The notes under the pieces: generated by a model
What the model saw: only the letters and a program-made list of their open reading frames with translations
What the model was told of the DNA's origin: nothing
The model's database searches: none
Source of the DNA: Hansschlegelia quercus
GTDB taxonomy: Bacteria; Pseudomonadota; Alphaproteobacteria; Rhizobiales; Methylopilaceae
Length of the DNA: 64,000 nucleotides
Direction of reading: 5' to 3'
Assembly: GCF_004310425.1 (NCBI RefSeq)
Contig: NZ_SIUB01000001.1
Location: forward strand, 779,523 to 843,522
Position numbers and translations under genes: made by a program
Shown here: positions 41,919-50,867 of the stretch, piece by piece
Layout: each line of letters opens with the position of its first letter
Numbering within the stretch: position 1 is the stretch's first letter

Positions 41919-43169
41919 ATGCAGTCATCCGACATCTTCGTCCAAGACCCCGAGCTTCAGGCCGCGATAGCGGGCGAGTTCGCCCGCCAGCAGGACGGGA
42001 TCGAACTGATCGCCTCCGAAAACATCGTGTCTCCGCTGGTGCTGGCGGCCCAAGGTTCGGTGTTCACCAACAAGACCGTCGAGGGACGCCCTTACGCCCG
42101 GTATTACGGCGGCGCGGAGTTCGCCGACGCGGTCGAGGCGCTGGCGATCGAGCGCGCGAAGCGCCTGTTCGGCTGCCGCTTCGCGAACGTCCAGCCGCAT
42201 TCCGGCTCGAACGCCAATGCGGCGGTCTTCCTCGGCCTGCTCAAGCTCGGGGACGTCATCCTGTCGATGGACACCGCGGCCGGCGGCCACATCAGCCACG
42301 GCCACCCGGCCACGCTGACAGGGCGCGACTACACGATCATGCGCTACGGCGTCTCGCGGCAGAGCGAGTGGATCGATCTCGATGACGTTCGCGCGCTCGC
42401 GAGAGAGCATCGGCCGAAGATGATTGTCGCAGGCGGCTCTGCCTATCCAAGGGCGCTCGACTTCGCGGGGCTTCGCGCGATCGCCGACGAGGTCGGTGCG
42501 CATCTCATGGTCGACATGGCCCATTTCGCCGGGCTGGTGGCGACCGGCCTCCACCCTCACCCGTTCCCGCACGCCCATGTCGTGACCTCCACGACCTACA
42601 AGTCGCTGCGCGGCGCGCGCGGTGGGCTCGTGCTGTGGAACGACGAGGCGCTGTCCTCGAAGATCGACGGCGGCGTGTTTCCGGGCGTGCAGGGTTCGGT
42701 GATGATGCATGTCGTAGCCGCCAAGGCCGCGTGCCTCGGAGAGGCGCTGAGGCCTGAGTTCCGCGCCTACAACGAGGCGGTCCTTGCCGGTGCGAAGCGG
42801 CTTGCCGAGACGCTTGACGCGGCGGGCTTCCGGCTGGTCGCCGGCGGCACGGACACCGGGCTGATACTCGTAGACCTCACCCCAAAGGGCCTGACCGGCG
42901 ACGTCGCTGCGAAGGCGCTGGAGAAAGCGGGCCTCGCGGTGAACAAGAACCAGATCCCGTTCGACACGCGGCCGCCGGAGGCGCCATCGGGACTGAGGCT
43001 GTCCGCAAACGCAGGCGCGGCGCGGGGGTTCGGCGTGGACGAATTCGCGACGGTCGGACGCTGGATCGCGCGGGCGCTCGACGCGCCGGGTGACGCGGGT
43101 GTTCTGGGGCAGGTGCGCGACGAAGTCCGCACGGTCTGCCGACAATTTCCGATCTACGCCAGCTGTTGA
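41919..43169 (+). CDS. Serine hydroxymethyltransferase paralogue with altered active site
   Basis: 416 residues from ATG 41919 (GTG 41910 is possible; neither has a good ribosome site). The SHMT fold is clear: ELIASENIVSPLVLAAQGSVFTNK, RYYGGAEF, NVQPHSGSNAN, MDTAAGGHISHG, VDMAHFAGLVATG, PLP Lys in TTYKSLRGARGG and the carboxylate Arg in SGLRLS. Two usually invariant residues differ: the Tyr of NKYAEG (Tyr55 in E. coli GlyA) is Thr, and the His of TTTHKTLAGPRGG (His228) is Tyr. It is thus unlikely to be the housekeeping GlyA. It may act on alpha-methylserine or another beta-hydroxy amino acid. Not in an obvious operon. Confidence 0.85.
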   Translation: MQSSDIFVQDPELQAAIAGEFARQQDGIELIASENIVSPLVLAAQGSVFTNKTVEGRPYARYYGGAEFADAVEALAIERAKRLFGCRFANVQPHSGSNANAAVFLGLLKLGDVILSMDTAAGGHISHGHPATLTGRDYTIMRYGVSRQSEWIDLDDVRALAREHRPKMIVAGGSAYPRALDFAGLRAIADEVGAHLMVDMAHFAGLVATGLHPHPFPHAHVVTSTTYKSLRGARGGLVLWNDEALSSKIDGGVFPGVQGSVMMHVVAAKAACLGEALRPEFRAYNEAVLAGAKRLAETLDAAGFRLVAGGTDTGLILVDLTPKGLTGDVAAKALEKAGLAVNKNQIPFDTRPPEAPSGLRLSANAGAARGFGVDEFATVGRWIARALDAPGDAGVLGQVRDEVRTVCRQFPIYASC

Positions 43170-43179
43170 TCGCCGCCGC

Positions 43180-44190
43180 TCAATCCCGCACCACGCCGTC
43201 GATCAGGTTCAGCCCCAGCAGAAACTCCGAACTCAGCTCCGTTCGCAGCATGGGGATCATCTCCACCTCCCGCGAAAGCCGCGCCGCTTCCTCGCGCCGC
43301 ACGGCTACCGCCTCCTCGATCGTCACGGCGCGGAAGCGGAACGGAGCGCCCGGCCGGATCTGCGCGAAGCGGCCGAGGTCCGGGCCGATCACGGTCGCGA
43401 TCTTGGGGTAGCCGCCGGTCGGCTGGCGGTCGGCCATCAGCACGATCGGGCGGCCGTCTCCGGGAACCTGCACCGCTCCCATGACGACGCCGTCGGAGAC
43501 GATGTCGTGGCCCTTGGCGTGGGTCAGCACGGGACCGTCGAGGAAGCCCGCCATGCGGTCCGAGCGCGGCGACAGAACCCAAGGTCCGGTAAAGAAAGCG
43601 GCGATCTGGTCTTCGGCGAAAAAGTCCGCCTGCGGGCCGAGAATGACGCGGATGTCCTTCGCGGGGCGATCAAGCCAGCGGGCGACGATCTCGGCCGGCT
43701 CGCGCGCGCCGCGACCGCTTTCGCCGATCGCCAGCCGGTCGCCGGCTTTCAGCGCCCTCCCCTCGAACCCACCGAGGCCGGCGCGGGTGTGCGTCGCGCG
43801 CGAGCCAAGGATTGCGGGAACGTCGATCCCGCCCGCGACGGCGAGATAGCACCAGGCGCCGGCGGCGCCCGCCCGGATGCGCAGCGTCTCGTCCGGCTTC
43901 AGCGTGAGCGTGACGGAGGCGGGCAGAGCGCGGCCCTCGATCGAGACCGAAAAAGCGCCGCCAGCGATGGCTACCGTGACCGCCGCGTCGCGCGCCACGA
44001 GTTCGATTCCGCCGAGCGAGACCTCGATCGCCGCCGCCTCTCCGTCCTGCCCCAGCGCCTTGTTGGCGACGCTGAACGCGAGCGGGTCCATCGGCCCCGC
44101 CGCCGTCACGCCGTAGCGCAGATGGCCGCGACGGCCGGCATCCTGAACGGTGCAGCCCGGTCCCGCCGTGCGGATCTCAAGCGAGGCCAT
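43180..44190 (-). CDS. pxpC: 5-oxoprolinase subunit PxpC (biotin-dependent carboxyltransferase-like)
   Basis: 336 residues from ATG 44190, one base past the pxpB stop. Motifs: GPGCTVQDAGRRGHLRYGVTAAGPMDPLAFSVANKALG, GAWCYLAVAGGIDVPAILGSRATHTRAGLGGFEGR, and DGVVMGAVQVPGDGRPIVLMADRQPTGGYPKIATVIGPDLG. With PxpA and PxpB it performs ATP-dependent ring opening of 5-oxoproline to glutamate. Older annotations call it an allophanate-hydrolase-like or KipA protein; it is not connected with the allophanate genes on the left. Confidence 0.93.
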   Translation of the reverse strand: MASLEIRTAGPGCTVQDAGRRGHLRYGVTAAGPMDPLAFSVANKALGQDGEAAAIEVSLGGIELVARDAAVTVAIAGGAFSVSIEGRALPASVTLTLKPDETLRIRAGAAGAWCYLAVAGGIDVPAILGSRATHTRAGLGGFEGRALKAGDRLAIGESGRGAREPAEIVARWLDRPAKDIRVILGPQADFFAEDQIAAFFTGPWVLSPRSDRMAGFLDGPVLTHAKGHDIVSDGVVMGAVQVPGDGRPIVLMADRQPTGGYPKIATVIGPDLGRFAQIRPGAPFRFRAVTIEEAVAVRREEAARLSREVEMIPMLRTELSSEFLLGLNLIDGVVRD

Positions 44191-44191
44191 C

Positions 44192-44902
44192 TCAGGACTT
44201 CCGCGCCACCGGCTCGCCCGCCGCGGCGCGCGTGTCGAGACTGCGGAACGCGTTCGCATCGATCGCCTCGAAACGAAGCGCGTCGCCGGGCGACAGCAGG
44301 AAGGCGGGGTCGCGGTCGAGCGCGAACAGTCTTTCGGGCGTGCGGCCGACGACGTGCCAGCCGGTAGGCATCGGCACGGTGGCGACCGCTCCAAGGCCTC
44401 CGCCGACCATCACCGAGCCGGGCGGAAACGGCGGCCGCGGCGTCGCGCGGCGCGGCGCGGCGAGCGCTTTCGGCAGGCCGCCGAGATAGGCGAAGCCCGG
44501 CGCGAAGCCGTAGCAATAGACCCGCCAGTCGGCCGCCGCATGGAGCGCAGCCGCCTTCTCGGGCGAGAGGCCGCGCGCGGCGGCGAACTCGCCGAGGTCT
44601 TCGGCGACCGCGGGATCGTAGCAGCAGGGAACGACCCATGAGGCGCCAGGGGCGCGCGCCTCGCCGGCCTCGGTAGCCTCTTCGGCCAGAGCGACGAGCG
44701 TCGCGCGGTCGATGACGAGCGGGTCGTACTGGATCAGCAGCGAACGGTAGCTCGGCGTCAGCTCGAGCACGCCCTCGGGCGCCTGCGCGACGAGCGCCGC
44801 GTCGAGCGCCAGCACGCGGTCGTTGATCGCGGGGTCGACAGCGTCGCCGAACTCGACGACCAGCGCCGCTTCGCCGGCGTCCAGGAAGCGTGGCGCGGTC
44901 AT
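44192..44902 (-). CDS. pxpB: 5-oxoprolinase subunit PxpB (KipI-like)
   Basis: 236 residues. Opening FLDAGEAALVVEFGDAVDPAINDRVLALDAAL and VLELTPSYRSLLIQYDP, then PCCYDP, YCYGFAPGFAYLGGLPKALAAPRRATPRPPFPPGSVMVGGGLGAVATVPMPTGWHVVGRTPERLF, which is the KipI/PxpB signature. It lies between pxpA (4-base overlap) and pxpC (adjacent), so the three subunits are made together. Confidence 0.93.
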   Translation of the reverse strand: MTAPRFLDAGEAALVVEFGDAVDPAINDRVLALDAALVAQAPEGVLELTPSYRSLLIQYDPLVIDRATLVALAEEATEAGEARAPGASWVVPCCYDPAVAEDLGEFAAARGLSPEKAAALHAAADWRVYCYGFAPGFAYLGGLPKALAAPRRATPRPPFPPGSVMVGGGLGAVATVPMPTGWHVVGRTPERLFALDRDPAFLLSPGDALRFEAIDANAFRSLDTRAAAGEPVARKS

Positions 44903-45660
44903 GGCCTGAAGGCTGCGAGCGTGACCCCCGCCGCCTCGAACTTCAGCCGCACCGTACGCGCCATGGTCACCGCATGGTCGCTGTCGCCGTGGACGCAGAT
45001 CGAGCGGATCTTTGTGGGCAGCCGCACGCCCGAGACGGTGACGATCGCGCCCTCCGTCACCATGGCGAGCGCGCGATCCGCTGCGGCCTCCGGATCGTCG
45101 ATTAGCGCGCCGGCCGTTCCGCGAAGAATGAGCTGGCCGCTCTCGTCATAGCCGCGGTCGGCATAGACTTCCTGCACGGCTTCGAGCCCTGCGGCTTCGG
45201 CCGCGGGAACCTGCTCGGAAAGCGCGATCGCGAGCAGAGCAAGACCGGGATTGACCGCCTTCACCGCCCGCGCCACGGCGTCGGCGACCGGGCGTTCCTC
45301 GCAGGCGAGGTTCGCGAGCGCGCCATGGGCCTTGACGTAGGTGATCCTGTGCCCGGCATAGGCCGCGAGAGCCGCCGCGGCGCCGACCTGATAAGCGACG
45401 AGGCGCTCGATCTCCGCGGCCGAGAAGGGCAGTCGCCGACGCCCGAAGCCCGCGAGATCGGGGAAGCCTGGATGCGCGCCGACCGTGACGCCGCGCTCCC
45501 GCGCCACTGCGAAGGTTCGCGCCATGATGTCGGGATCGCCGGCGTGGAGCCCACAGGCGACGTTCGCGGAGGTGACGACGCCAAGCATCGCCGCGTCGTC
45601 GCCCATAGAATAGGCTCCGAAGCCTTCTCCAAGATCGGCGTTCAGGTCGACGGACGCCAT
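44899..45660 (-). CDS. pxpA: 5-oxoprolinase subunit PxpA (LamB/YcsF)
   Basis: 253 residues. MASVDLNADLGEGFGAYSMGDDAAMLGVVTSANVACGLHAGDP is the LamB/YcsF hallmark with the metal-site His/Asp. VGAHPGFPDLAGFGRRRLPFSAAEIERLVAYQVGA and YVKAHGALANLA follow, and ICVHGDSDHAVTMAR comes at the end. First gene of pxpABC on the minus strand; it is divergent from nadE across about 135 bases. Confidence 0.94.
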   Translation of the reverse strand: MASVDLNADLGEGFGAYSMGDDAAMLGVVTSANVACGLHAGDPDIMARTFAVARERGVTVGAHPGFPDLAGFGRRRLPFSAAEIERLVAYQVGAAAALAAYAGHRITYVKAHGALANLACEERPVADAVARAVKAVNPGLALLAIALSEQVPAAEAAGLEAVQEVYADRGYDESGQLILRGTAGALIDDPEAAADRALAMVTEGAIVTVSGVRLPTKIRSICVHGDSDHAVTMARTVRLKFEAAGVTLAAFRP

Positions 45661-45796
45661 GCCTGCTCCGGCTTCAAAGGATCGATCCGGTTTATCACGT
45701 CGAACGTCCGCGCGCGTGCGGAGTCGCGCTTCTCAGCGCGCTCGCTTATGTCAGATGCGGCAAAGCTTTGCGTGTTTAGGCGTTCGGAGGCGCGGC

Positions 45797-47890
45797 GTGG
45801 CGGGAAAACGGTCGGAGTTTGCGTCGATCCATGCGCACGGCTTCGTCCGGGTCGGCGTCGCGACGCCGCTCGTCGCCGTCGCCAACCCTACGACCAACGC
45901 CGCCTCCGCCGTCTCGCTCGCGCAACAGGCGGATGCCGACGGCGTCGACCTGCTGATCTTTCCCGAGCTGAACCTCTCGGCCTATGCGATCGACGACCTC
46001 TTCCTGCAGGACGCGCTGCTCTCGAGCGTCGAGCGCGCGATCGACGAGGTCGCGGAGAACACGGCCTCTCTAAGCCCCGTCCTACTGCTCGGCGCGCCGG
46101 TGCGCCGCGCCGGCCGGATCTACAATTGCGCGATCGTCGTCTCGCGCGGAAAAATCCTCGGAATCGTTCCGAAGACCTTCCTGCCGAACTACCGCGAGTA
46201 CTACGAGAAGCGCTGGTTCGCCTCCGGCGCGGGCCTTTCCGGCCTCGAGACCGAACTGGCGGGGCAGACCGCGCCGTTCGGGCCGGACCTGATCTTCTCG
46301 GCCGACGATCTCGCGGACTTCATTTTCCATGTCGAGATCTGCGAGGATTATTGGGCGCCGACGCCGCCCTCCTCGCGCGGAGCGCTCGCCGGCGCGCTGA
46401 TCCTCTGCAACCTCTCGGCCTCGAACATCACGGTTGGCAAAGCGGAGGAGCGGGCGCTGCTCTCGGCGGCGCAATCCATGCGCTGCGTGGCGGCCTACGC
46501 CTACTCAGCCGCCGGCGCCGGCGAAAGCACGACCGATCTCGCCTGGGACGGACAAGGCACGATCCACGAACTGGGCGAGACGCTCGCGCAGTCTGAGCGG
46601 TTCTCGCGGAAGCCGCAGATCGTCGCCGCCGACGTCGACGTGCAGCGCATCCGGCTCGAGCGTTCGCGCTTCCAGACATTCGACGCGGCGGCGGCCGCCA
46701 ACGGGCATCCGGAGACGACGTTCCGCACCGTCCGCTTCGCACATCAGCCGCACCACGGAGACGTAAGCCTAAGACGCGCGCTGCGCCGCTTTCCCTTCGT
46801 CCCCGCGGTTCCCGAGCGGCTCGACCAGGATTGCTACGAGGCCTTCAACATCCAGGTCCACGGCTTGGTGAAGCGCTTCGAATCGACGCCGGGCAAGACC
46901 ATGGTGATCGGCGTCTCGGGCGGGCTGGATTCCACGCAGGCGCTGATCGTGGCCGCCAAGGCCTGCGACCTGATGGGCCTTCCGCGTTCCAGCATCCTCG
47001 GCTTCAGCATGCCGGGCTTTGCGACCGGCGACGCCACGCGCGGCAACGCCCACAGGCTGATGGCGGCGCTCGGCGTGACGGCGGGCGAGATCGACATTCG
47101 ACCGGCGGCAAAACAGATGCTTGCCGACATGGGCCACCCTTTCTCGAAGGGCGAGCCGGTCTACGACGTCACGTTCGAGAATGTGCAGGCGGGCCTTCGT
47201 ACCGACTACCTGTTCCGCATCGCAAACCAGCGCCACGGTTTCGTCATCGGCACCGGCGACCTCTCCGAGCTTGCGCTCGGCTGGTGCACCTATGGCGTCG
47301 GCGACCAGATGAGCCATTACGCTGTCAATGCCGGTCTGCCGAAGACGCTGATCCAATATCTGATCCGCTGGACCGCCATGAGCGGCCAGTTCTCCGAGGA
47401 GACCGCGGCGACGCTGCTCTCGGTGCTCGACACCGAAATCTCGCCGGAGCTCGTGCCGGCGGATGACAAAGGCGCGATCCAGAGCACGCAGTCGGTCATC
47501 GGACCGTACGAGCTCAATGACTTCTTCCTGTTCCACACGCTGCGCTACGGCCTGCCGCCCTCGAAGATCGCGTTCCTCGCCTGGCATGCGTGGCGGGATT
47601 CCGGCGCGGCGCTGTGGCCGGCGCATTTTCCGGCCGAGGCGAAGAACGAGTACGACCTGGCCGTCATCGTGCGCTGGCTGGAGAACTTCCTGCGCCGCTT
47701 CTTTCAGACCAGCCAGTTCAAGCGCTCGGCGATCCCGAACGGACCGAAGATCACCTCTGGCGGCGCGCTGTCGCCGCGTGGGGACTGGCGGGCGCCCTCG
47801 GACGCGGTCGCCAATGTCTGGCTCGAAGAACTGCGCGCGGCGCTGCCGGAGCTGACGTCGAAGGGGTCATCGGGAACGGCAGGTCGATGA
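45797..47890 (+). CDS. nadE: Glutamine-dependent NAD+ synthase
   Basis: 697 residues from GTG 45797, chosen for CGGAGGCGCGGC just before it. The N-terminal nitrilase-type glutaminase (about 1-330) has FPELNLSAYAIDD (Glu), IVPKTFLPNYREYYEKRWF (Lys) and EICEDYW (Cys). The C-terminal synthetase has the P-loop GVSGGLDSTQALIVAAKA and GTGDLSELALGWCTYGVGDQMSHYAVNAGLPKTLI. It amidates nicotinate adenine dinucleotide using glutamine. The length fits the long class shared with mycobacteria. Confidence 0.95.
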   Translation: MAGKRSEFASIHAHGFVRVGVATPLVAVANPTTNAASAVSLAQQADADGVDLLIFPELNLSAYAIDDLFLQDALLSSVERAIDEVAENTASLSPVLLLGAPVRRAGRIYNCAIVVSRGKILGIVPKTFLPNYREYYEKRWFASGAGLSGLETELAGQTAPFGPDLIFSADDLADFIFHVEICEDYWAPTPPSSRGALAGALILCNLSASNITVGKAEERALLSAAQSMRCVAAYAYSAAGAGESTTDLAWDGQGTIHELGETLAQSERFSRKPQIVAADVDVQRIRLERSRFQTFDAAAAANGHPETTFRTVRFAHQPHHGDVSLRRALRRFPFVPAVPERLDQDCYEAFNIQVHGLVKRFESTPGKTMVIGVSGGLDSTQALIVAAKACDLMGLPRSSILGFSMPGFATGDATRGNAHRLMAALGVTAGEIDIRPAAKQMLADMGHPFSKGEPVYDVTFENVQAGLRTDYLFRIANQRHGFVIGTGDLSELALGWCTYGVGDQMSHYAVNAGLPKTLIQYLIRWTAMSGQFSEETAATLLSVLDTEISPELVPADDKGAIQSTQSVIGPYELNDFFLFHTLRYGLPPSKIAFLAWHAWRDSGAALWPAHFPAEAKNEYDLAVIVRWLENFLRRFFQTSQFKRSAIPNGPKITSGGALSPRGDWRAPSDAVANVWLEELRAALPELTSKGSSGTAGR

Positions 47891-47897
47891 GGGCGTT
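47873..47897 (+). promoter_or_regulatory. EcfG-type promoter of the PsiF-like gene
   Basis: GGAAC at 47873-47877, 16 bases, CGTT at 47894-47897, inside and just past the 3' end of nadE and 38 bases before the next ATG. Spacing of 16 or 17 is accepted for EcfG promoters. This is the third such site in the window. Confidence 0.6.
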
Positions 47898-47935
47898 GTC
47901 GGGACAATTCCCAGCAACATCCGGAGCTTGACCCG

Positions 47936-48160
47936 ATGCGCGCATTCCTCCCTGTCGTCGCCCTCGTCGTGGCCTCGCTCGCAAGCCCGGCGTTCGCCGC
48001 CTCGTCCGGCCTGAAACAGCCTCATCTCAACGCCTGCAACAAGAAAGCCGACGCAGCCGGCGTCACCGGCCGGGCGCGTAGCGAGGCGGTTCAGGACTGC
48101 ATCGAGCCGTCGAAGAAGATGAAGACCGGCAAGTCGATGAAGAAGCGGTCCATGAACTGA
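47936..48160 (+). CDS. PsiF-repeat secreted small protein
   Basis: 74 residues. A signal peptide (MRAFLPVVALVVASLASPAFAA) is followed by one PsiF-type repeat with two Cys (HLNACNKKADAAGVTGRARSEAVQDCIEP) and a basic tail. PsiF is known as phosphate-starvation inducible in E. coli; the molecular role is unknown. An EcfG-like promoter lies directly upstream, so a stress response is more likely here. A 10-bp hairpin ends the gene. Confidence 0.8.
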   Translation: MRAFLPVVALVVASLASPAFAASSGLKQPHLNACNKKADAAGVTGRARSEAVQDCIEPSKKMKTGKSMKKRSMN

Positions 48161-48189
48161 GACTTGAGGGCTCCGTCGACCCTCAAGTC
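48161..48189. terminator. Convergent hairpin between psiF-like and CYTH-CHAD genes
   Basis: GACTTGAGGG (48161-48170), nine-base loop, CCCTCAAGTC (48180-48189): a perfect 10-bp stem starting right after the psiF-like stop and overlapping the stop codon of the opposing gene. It can work in both directions; a weak T content follows. Confidence 0.7.
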
Positions 48190-49742
48190 CAGAACGGCTT
48201 CGCCTTCTTCAGCTTCGCGCGCCGCTTCTCGGCCTTTTTGAGAAGCTTCGGCGCGCGAGCTTCGGCTTGGCCGGCGAACATTCCGGCTGCGAAAGCCGCC
48301 ATGTTGTCGTCGGCGCCCTTCGCGAGCCCCGCTGTCGCCTCTCGCGCGGTCGCGATATCGTTCAGGGCCCCGAGCTGCTCCTGCAGCTTCGCGAGATCGT
48401 CCGTGAAGTGATCGTAGCGGCCGCCTTCGTAGAGCCTGCCGAAGAACTCCGCGGCGTAGCGCAGCTTCTTAGCTTCCTTGCGGGCTTCATGGCGTGTCTC
48501 GATGTCGAGATTCGCCAACCCTTTCGAACGCTTCATCAGCTTGCTCGCGCGCTTCCCCAGCACGCGGCCCGAAAACGCTTGGACGTCTTCCGCACGATCT
48601 TCGGCGGCGCTCGGTTCGTGCCGCCAGTCGCCAACGGCGGTCCATTCGGTGAGGTCGAGCATCAGGTCGAGCGCACGCGACGTATTCAGAGCGGCGATAG
48701 CCGCCGCGTAGGCCTCTTCGCGCTTGGCGCAAAGAATTTCGGGCAATGACGAGTCCGGCGCTGCGCTTCCCTCGCGGGCCTTCGTCTCGGCCTCGATCAG
48801 AACGTCGAGATCGCGCGCCGCGCCGAGTTCGCCTGCGAGCCATTTCAGATCTTCGGCAAGGCCGGCCGCGCGCGCGTCGGCGATGATCGGCTTGAACAGA
48901 GTGAAGGCCGAGCGCAGCCGCCGCAGCGCGACGCGCGCCTGATGGATCGCCGGTTCGCTGGCCTCTTCGAGGATCAGGTTCTCGTTCTGCCGGAACTGGG
49001 CGACGCAATCGGCGACGACCGCCAGGAAACCCTGCTCGACCGTCATCCCAGGCGCCACGGCCGGCGCCTTCGCCTTGAACGACGTTCGCGGACCCTTCTG
49101 CTTGGCGAGTTCGTCTCCGCGGGCGGATTTTGCGAGCACCCCGACGCGGAGCGGCGCGACCGTCATCAGCTCGCGCGCAAGGCTGAAGAGGTCGCGCTCG
49201 TCGCCCGCCCGAAGCTCCAGTTCGAGCTCTTGGAACTCGGACCGCCGGCCGCCGGCCTCGACCACAGCGTCGTCGAGCGCCGCCTCGATCTGCGATCCGC
49301 CGCGGGCGATCTGGAACACAGCGCGCTTCACGTTCGTGACGTAGACGGGGACGAACAGCCTGTCTTCGCCAAGGGGAGCGTCCAGCAGGCCTTCAAGCGT
49401 CTGCCGTTCGCTGACGGTGAGCTTCGGCGCGCTGCCGGGTGCCGAGCGTTCGATCTCGAGCCGATCGAACAGGCCGAAGGCGCCCTCGCCGCGCTTGATC
49501 GTCTGCTTGAAGGTCCGACCTTGCCGGCGCACCCGAAGCGTCACGCCGGCCTTCGCCAGATCGCCCTCGGCGGTATCGAAATAGGTCGCCGTCAGCAGTG
49601 ACGGACGCCGCGGCCCGCCCGAAAGCGACGCGAGCCGCCGCCGCAGCGCAGGGAGGTCCGCACGCGAAAAATCGAGCTTCAGCTCGCGCTCGCGGTCTTG
49701 CGCTTCGGGCTCGGCGTCGAGCGGTCCGATGATATCGTTCAC
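48183..49742 (-). CDS. CYTH-CHAD protein (inorganic triphosphatase type)
   Basis: 519 residues. The CYTH tunnel begins with the ExExK signature (E18-R-E20-L-K22) and carries the charged strands TYFDTAEGDLAKAGVTLRVRRQGRTFKQTIKRGEGAFG and ELELELRAGD. It probably hydrolyses triphosphate. The CHAD domain (about 250-510) is helical and rich in conserved His and basic residues (EPAIHQARVALRRLRSAFTLFKPI, RHEARKEAKKLRYAAEFFG), which bind polyphosphate. A role in polyphosphate metabolism is inferred from the family. Confidence 0.92.
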   Translation of the reverse strand: MNDIIGPLDAEPEAQDRERELKLDFSRADLPALRRRLASLSGGPRRPSLLTATYFDTAEGDLAKAGVTLRVRRQGRTFKQTIKRGEGAFGLFDRLEIERSAPGSAPKLTVSERQTLEGLLDAPLGEDRLFVPVYVTNVKRAVFQIARGGSQIEAALDDAVVEAGGRRSEFQELELELRAGDERDLFSLARELMTVAPLRVGVLAKSARGDELAKQKGPRTSFKAKAPAVAPGMTVEQGFLAVVADCVAQFRQNENLILEEASEPAIHQARVALRRLRSAFTLFKPIIADARAAGLAEDLKWLAGELGAARDLDVLIEAETKAREGSAAPDSSLPEILCAKREEAYAAAIAALNTSRALDLMLDLTEWTAVGDWRHEPSAAEDRAEDVQAFSGRVLGKRASKLMKRSKGLANLDIETRHEARKEAKKLRYAAEFFGRLYEGGRYDHFTDDLAKLQEQLGALNDIATAREATAGLAKGADDNMAAFAAGMFAGQAEARAPKLLKKAEKRRAKLKKAKPFWT

Positions 49743-49820
49743 TGCGAGCGGCTCCGGGACGCTAAGTCCGTACCGTTCTGAAGAGCGCGACTGTCACAAA
49801 CAAGTCGTGGGCCGCCGCCC

Positions 49821-50867
49821 CTAAGAAGCGCGCCGGCTCGTGAGTTCCCGAACCATCGGCGCGACCTTCAAACCGTACAGCTCGACGCACTGCATCAATC
49901 TATCGTGGGGAAGCGGTCCCGCGCTGTATTTGAGGTGAAAGCGCGAGAGCCCGAGCGCGTTGATCGTGTCGGCGATCTTGCGCGCGACGGTCTCCGGCGC
50001 GCCGACATGCAACGAGCCCTCGGCGATTTCCTGCTCAAATTCCTCTCGGCTCATCGGAGGCCAGCCGCGCTCGCGACCGATGCGGTCCCGCATCACGCGG
50101 TAATGCGGCCAGAATTCTTCGCGCGCAGCCTCGTCGGTGTCCGCGACATAGCCCGGCGAGTGCACGCCAATGGCTTCCGCCGGCCGCCCCATCTCCGCGA
50201 ATGCGCGCTCGTAGAGCTCCACGTAAGCGCGGAAGCGGCGTGCTGGGCCACTTATGATCGCGAGCAGCATCGGCAGGCCGTGGCGCGCCGCGCGCACCAC
50301 CGATTGCGGGCTGCCGCCGACGCCGACCCATGTGCGAAGCGCGCCGCGCTCGATCGTCGGATAAACGCGTTGCTCGCTGAGCGGCGGCCGTGTCGCGCCG
50401 CTCCAGGTGACGGGCTCGCCGGTCCGCAGCTTGGCGAAGATTTCGAGCTTCTCCTCGAACAGCGCCTCGTACTGATCGAGTTTGTAGCCGAATAGCGGGA
50501 AGGATTCGGTGAAGGAGCCGCGCCCGAGGATCGCCTCCGCGCGCCCGCCGGAAATCGCGTCCAGTGTCGAGAAGCGCTGGAACACCCGGATCGGATCGTC
50601 CGAGCTCAGCACGGTTACGGCGGAGCCGAGCCGGATGCGGCTCGTGCGGGCGGCGATCGCAGCCAGCGCGACCTCCGGCGCGGAGATCGCAAAATCATCG
50701 CGGTGATGCTCGCCGACGCCGAAGAAGTCGACCCCGCTCGCGTCCGCCAGCACGCCCTGTTCGACAACCTCACGCACCACTTGCGCATGAGACGACGGCG
50801 CGCCGTCGGCGCCGAGCGTTACGTCGCCGAACGTGTCGAGCCCAAGCTCGAGCCGGCCGTTCCTCAT
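49821..50867 (-). CDS. LLM-class flavin-dependent oxidoreductase
   Basis: 348 residues from ATG 50867, which overlaps the stop of the upstream gene (ATGA). A luciferase-like TIM barrel using FMN or F420: LELGLDTFGDV, GVDFFGVGEHHRDDFAISAPEVALAAIAARTSRIRLGSAVTVLSSDDPIRVFQRFSTLDAISGGRAE, and GGSPQSVVRAARHGLPMLLAIISG. The substrate is unknown. It is coupled with an NTF2-like protein and an OsmC-like protein, a set that suggests oxidative or electrophile stress. Confidence 0.92.
   Translation of the reverse strand: MRNGRLELGLDTFGDVTLGADGAPSSHAQVVREVVEQGVLADASGVDFFGVGEHHRDDFAISAPEVALAAIAARTSRIRLGSAVTVLSSDDPIRVFQRFSTLDAISGGRAEAILGRGSFTESFPLFGYKLDQYEALFEEKLEIFAKLRTGEPVTWSGATRPPLSEQRVYPTIERGALRTWVGVGGSPQSVVRAARHGLPMLLAIISGPARRFRAYVELYERAFAEMGRPAEAIGVHSPGYVADTDEAAREEFWPHYRVMRDRIGRERGWPPMSREEFEQEIAEGSLHVGAPETVARKIADTINALGLSRFHLKYSAGPLPHDRLMQCVELYGLKVAPMVRELTSRRAS

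Noticed and set aside
43180..45660. Second allophanate or urea carboxylase system
   Set aside because: The KipI/KipA-like names suggest allophanate hydrolysis, but all three subunits together match the PxpABC 5-oxoprolinase set.
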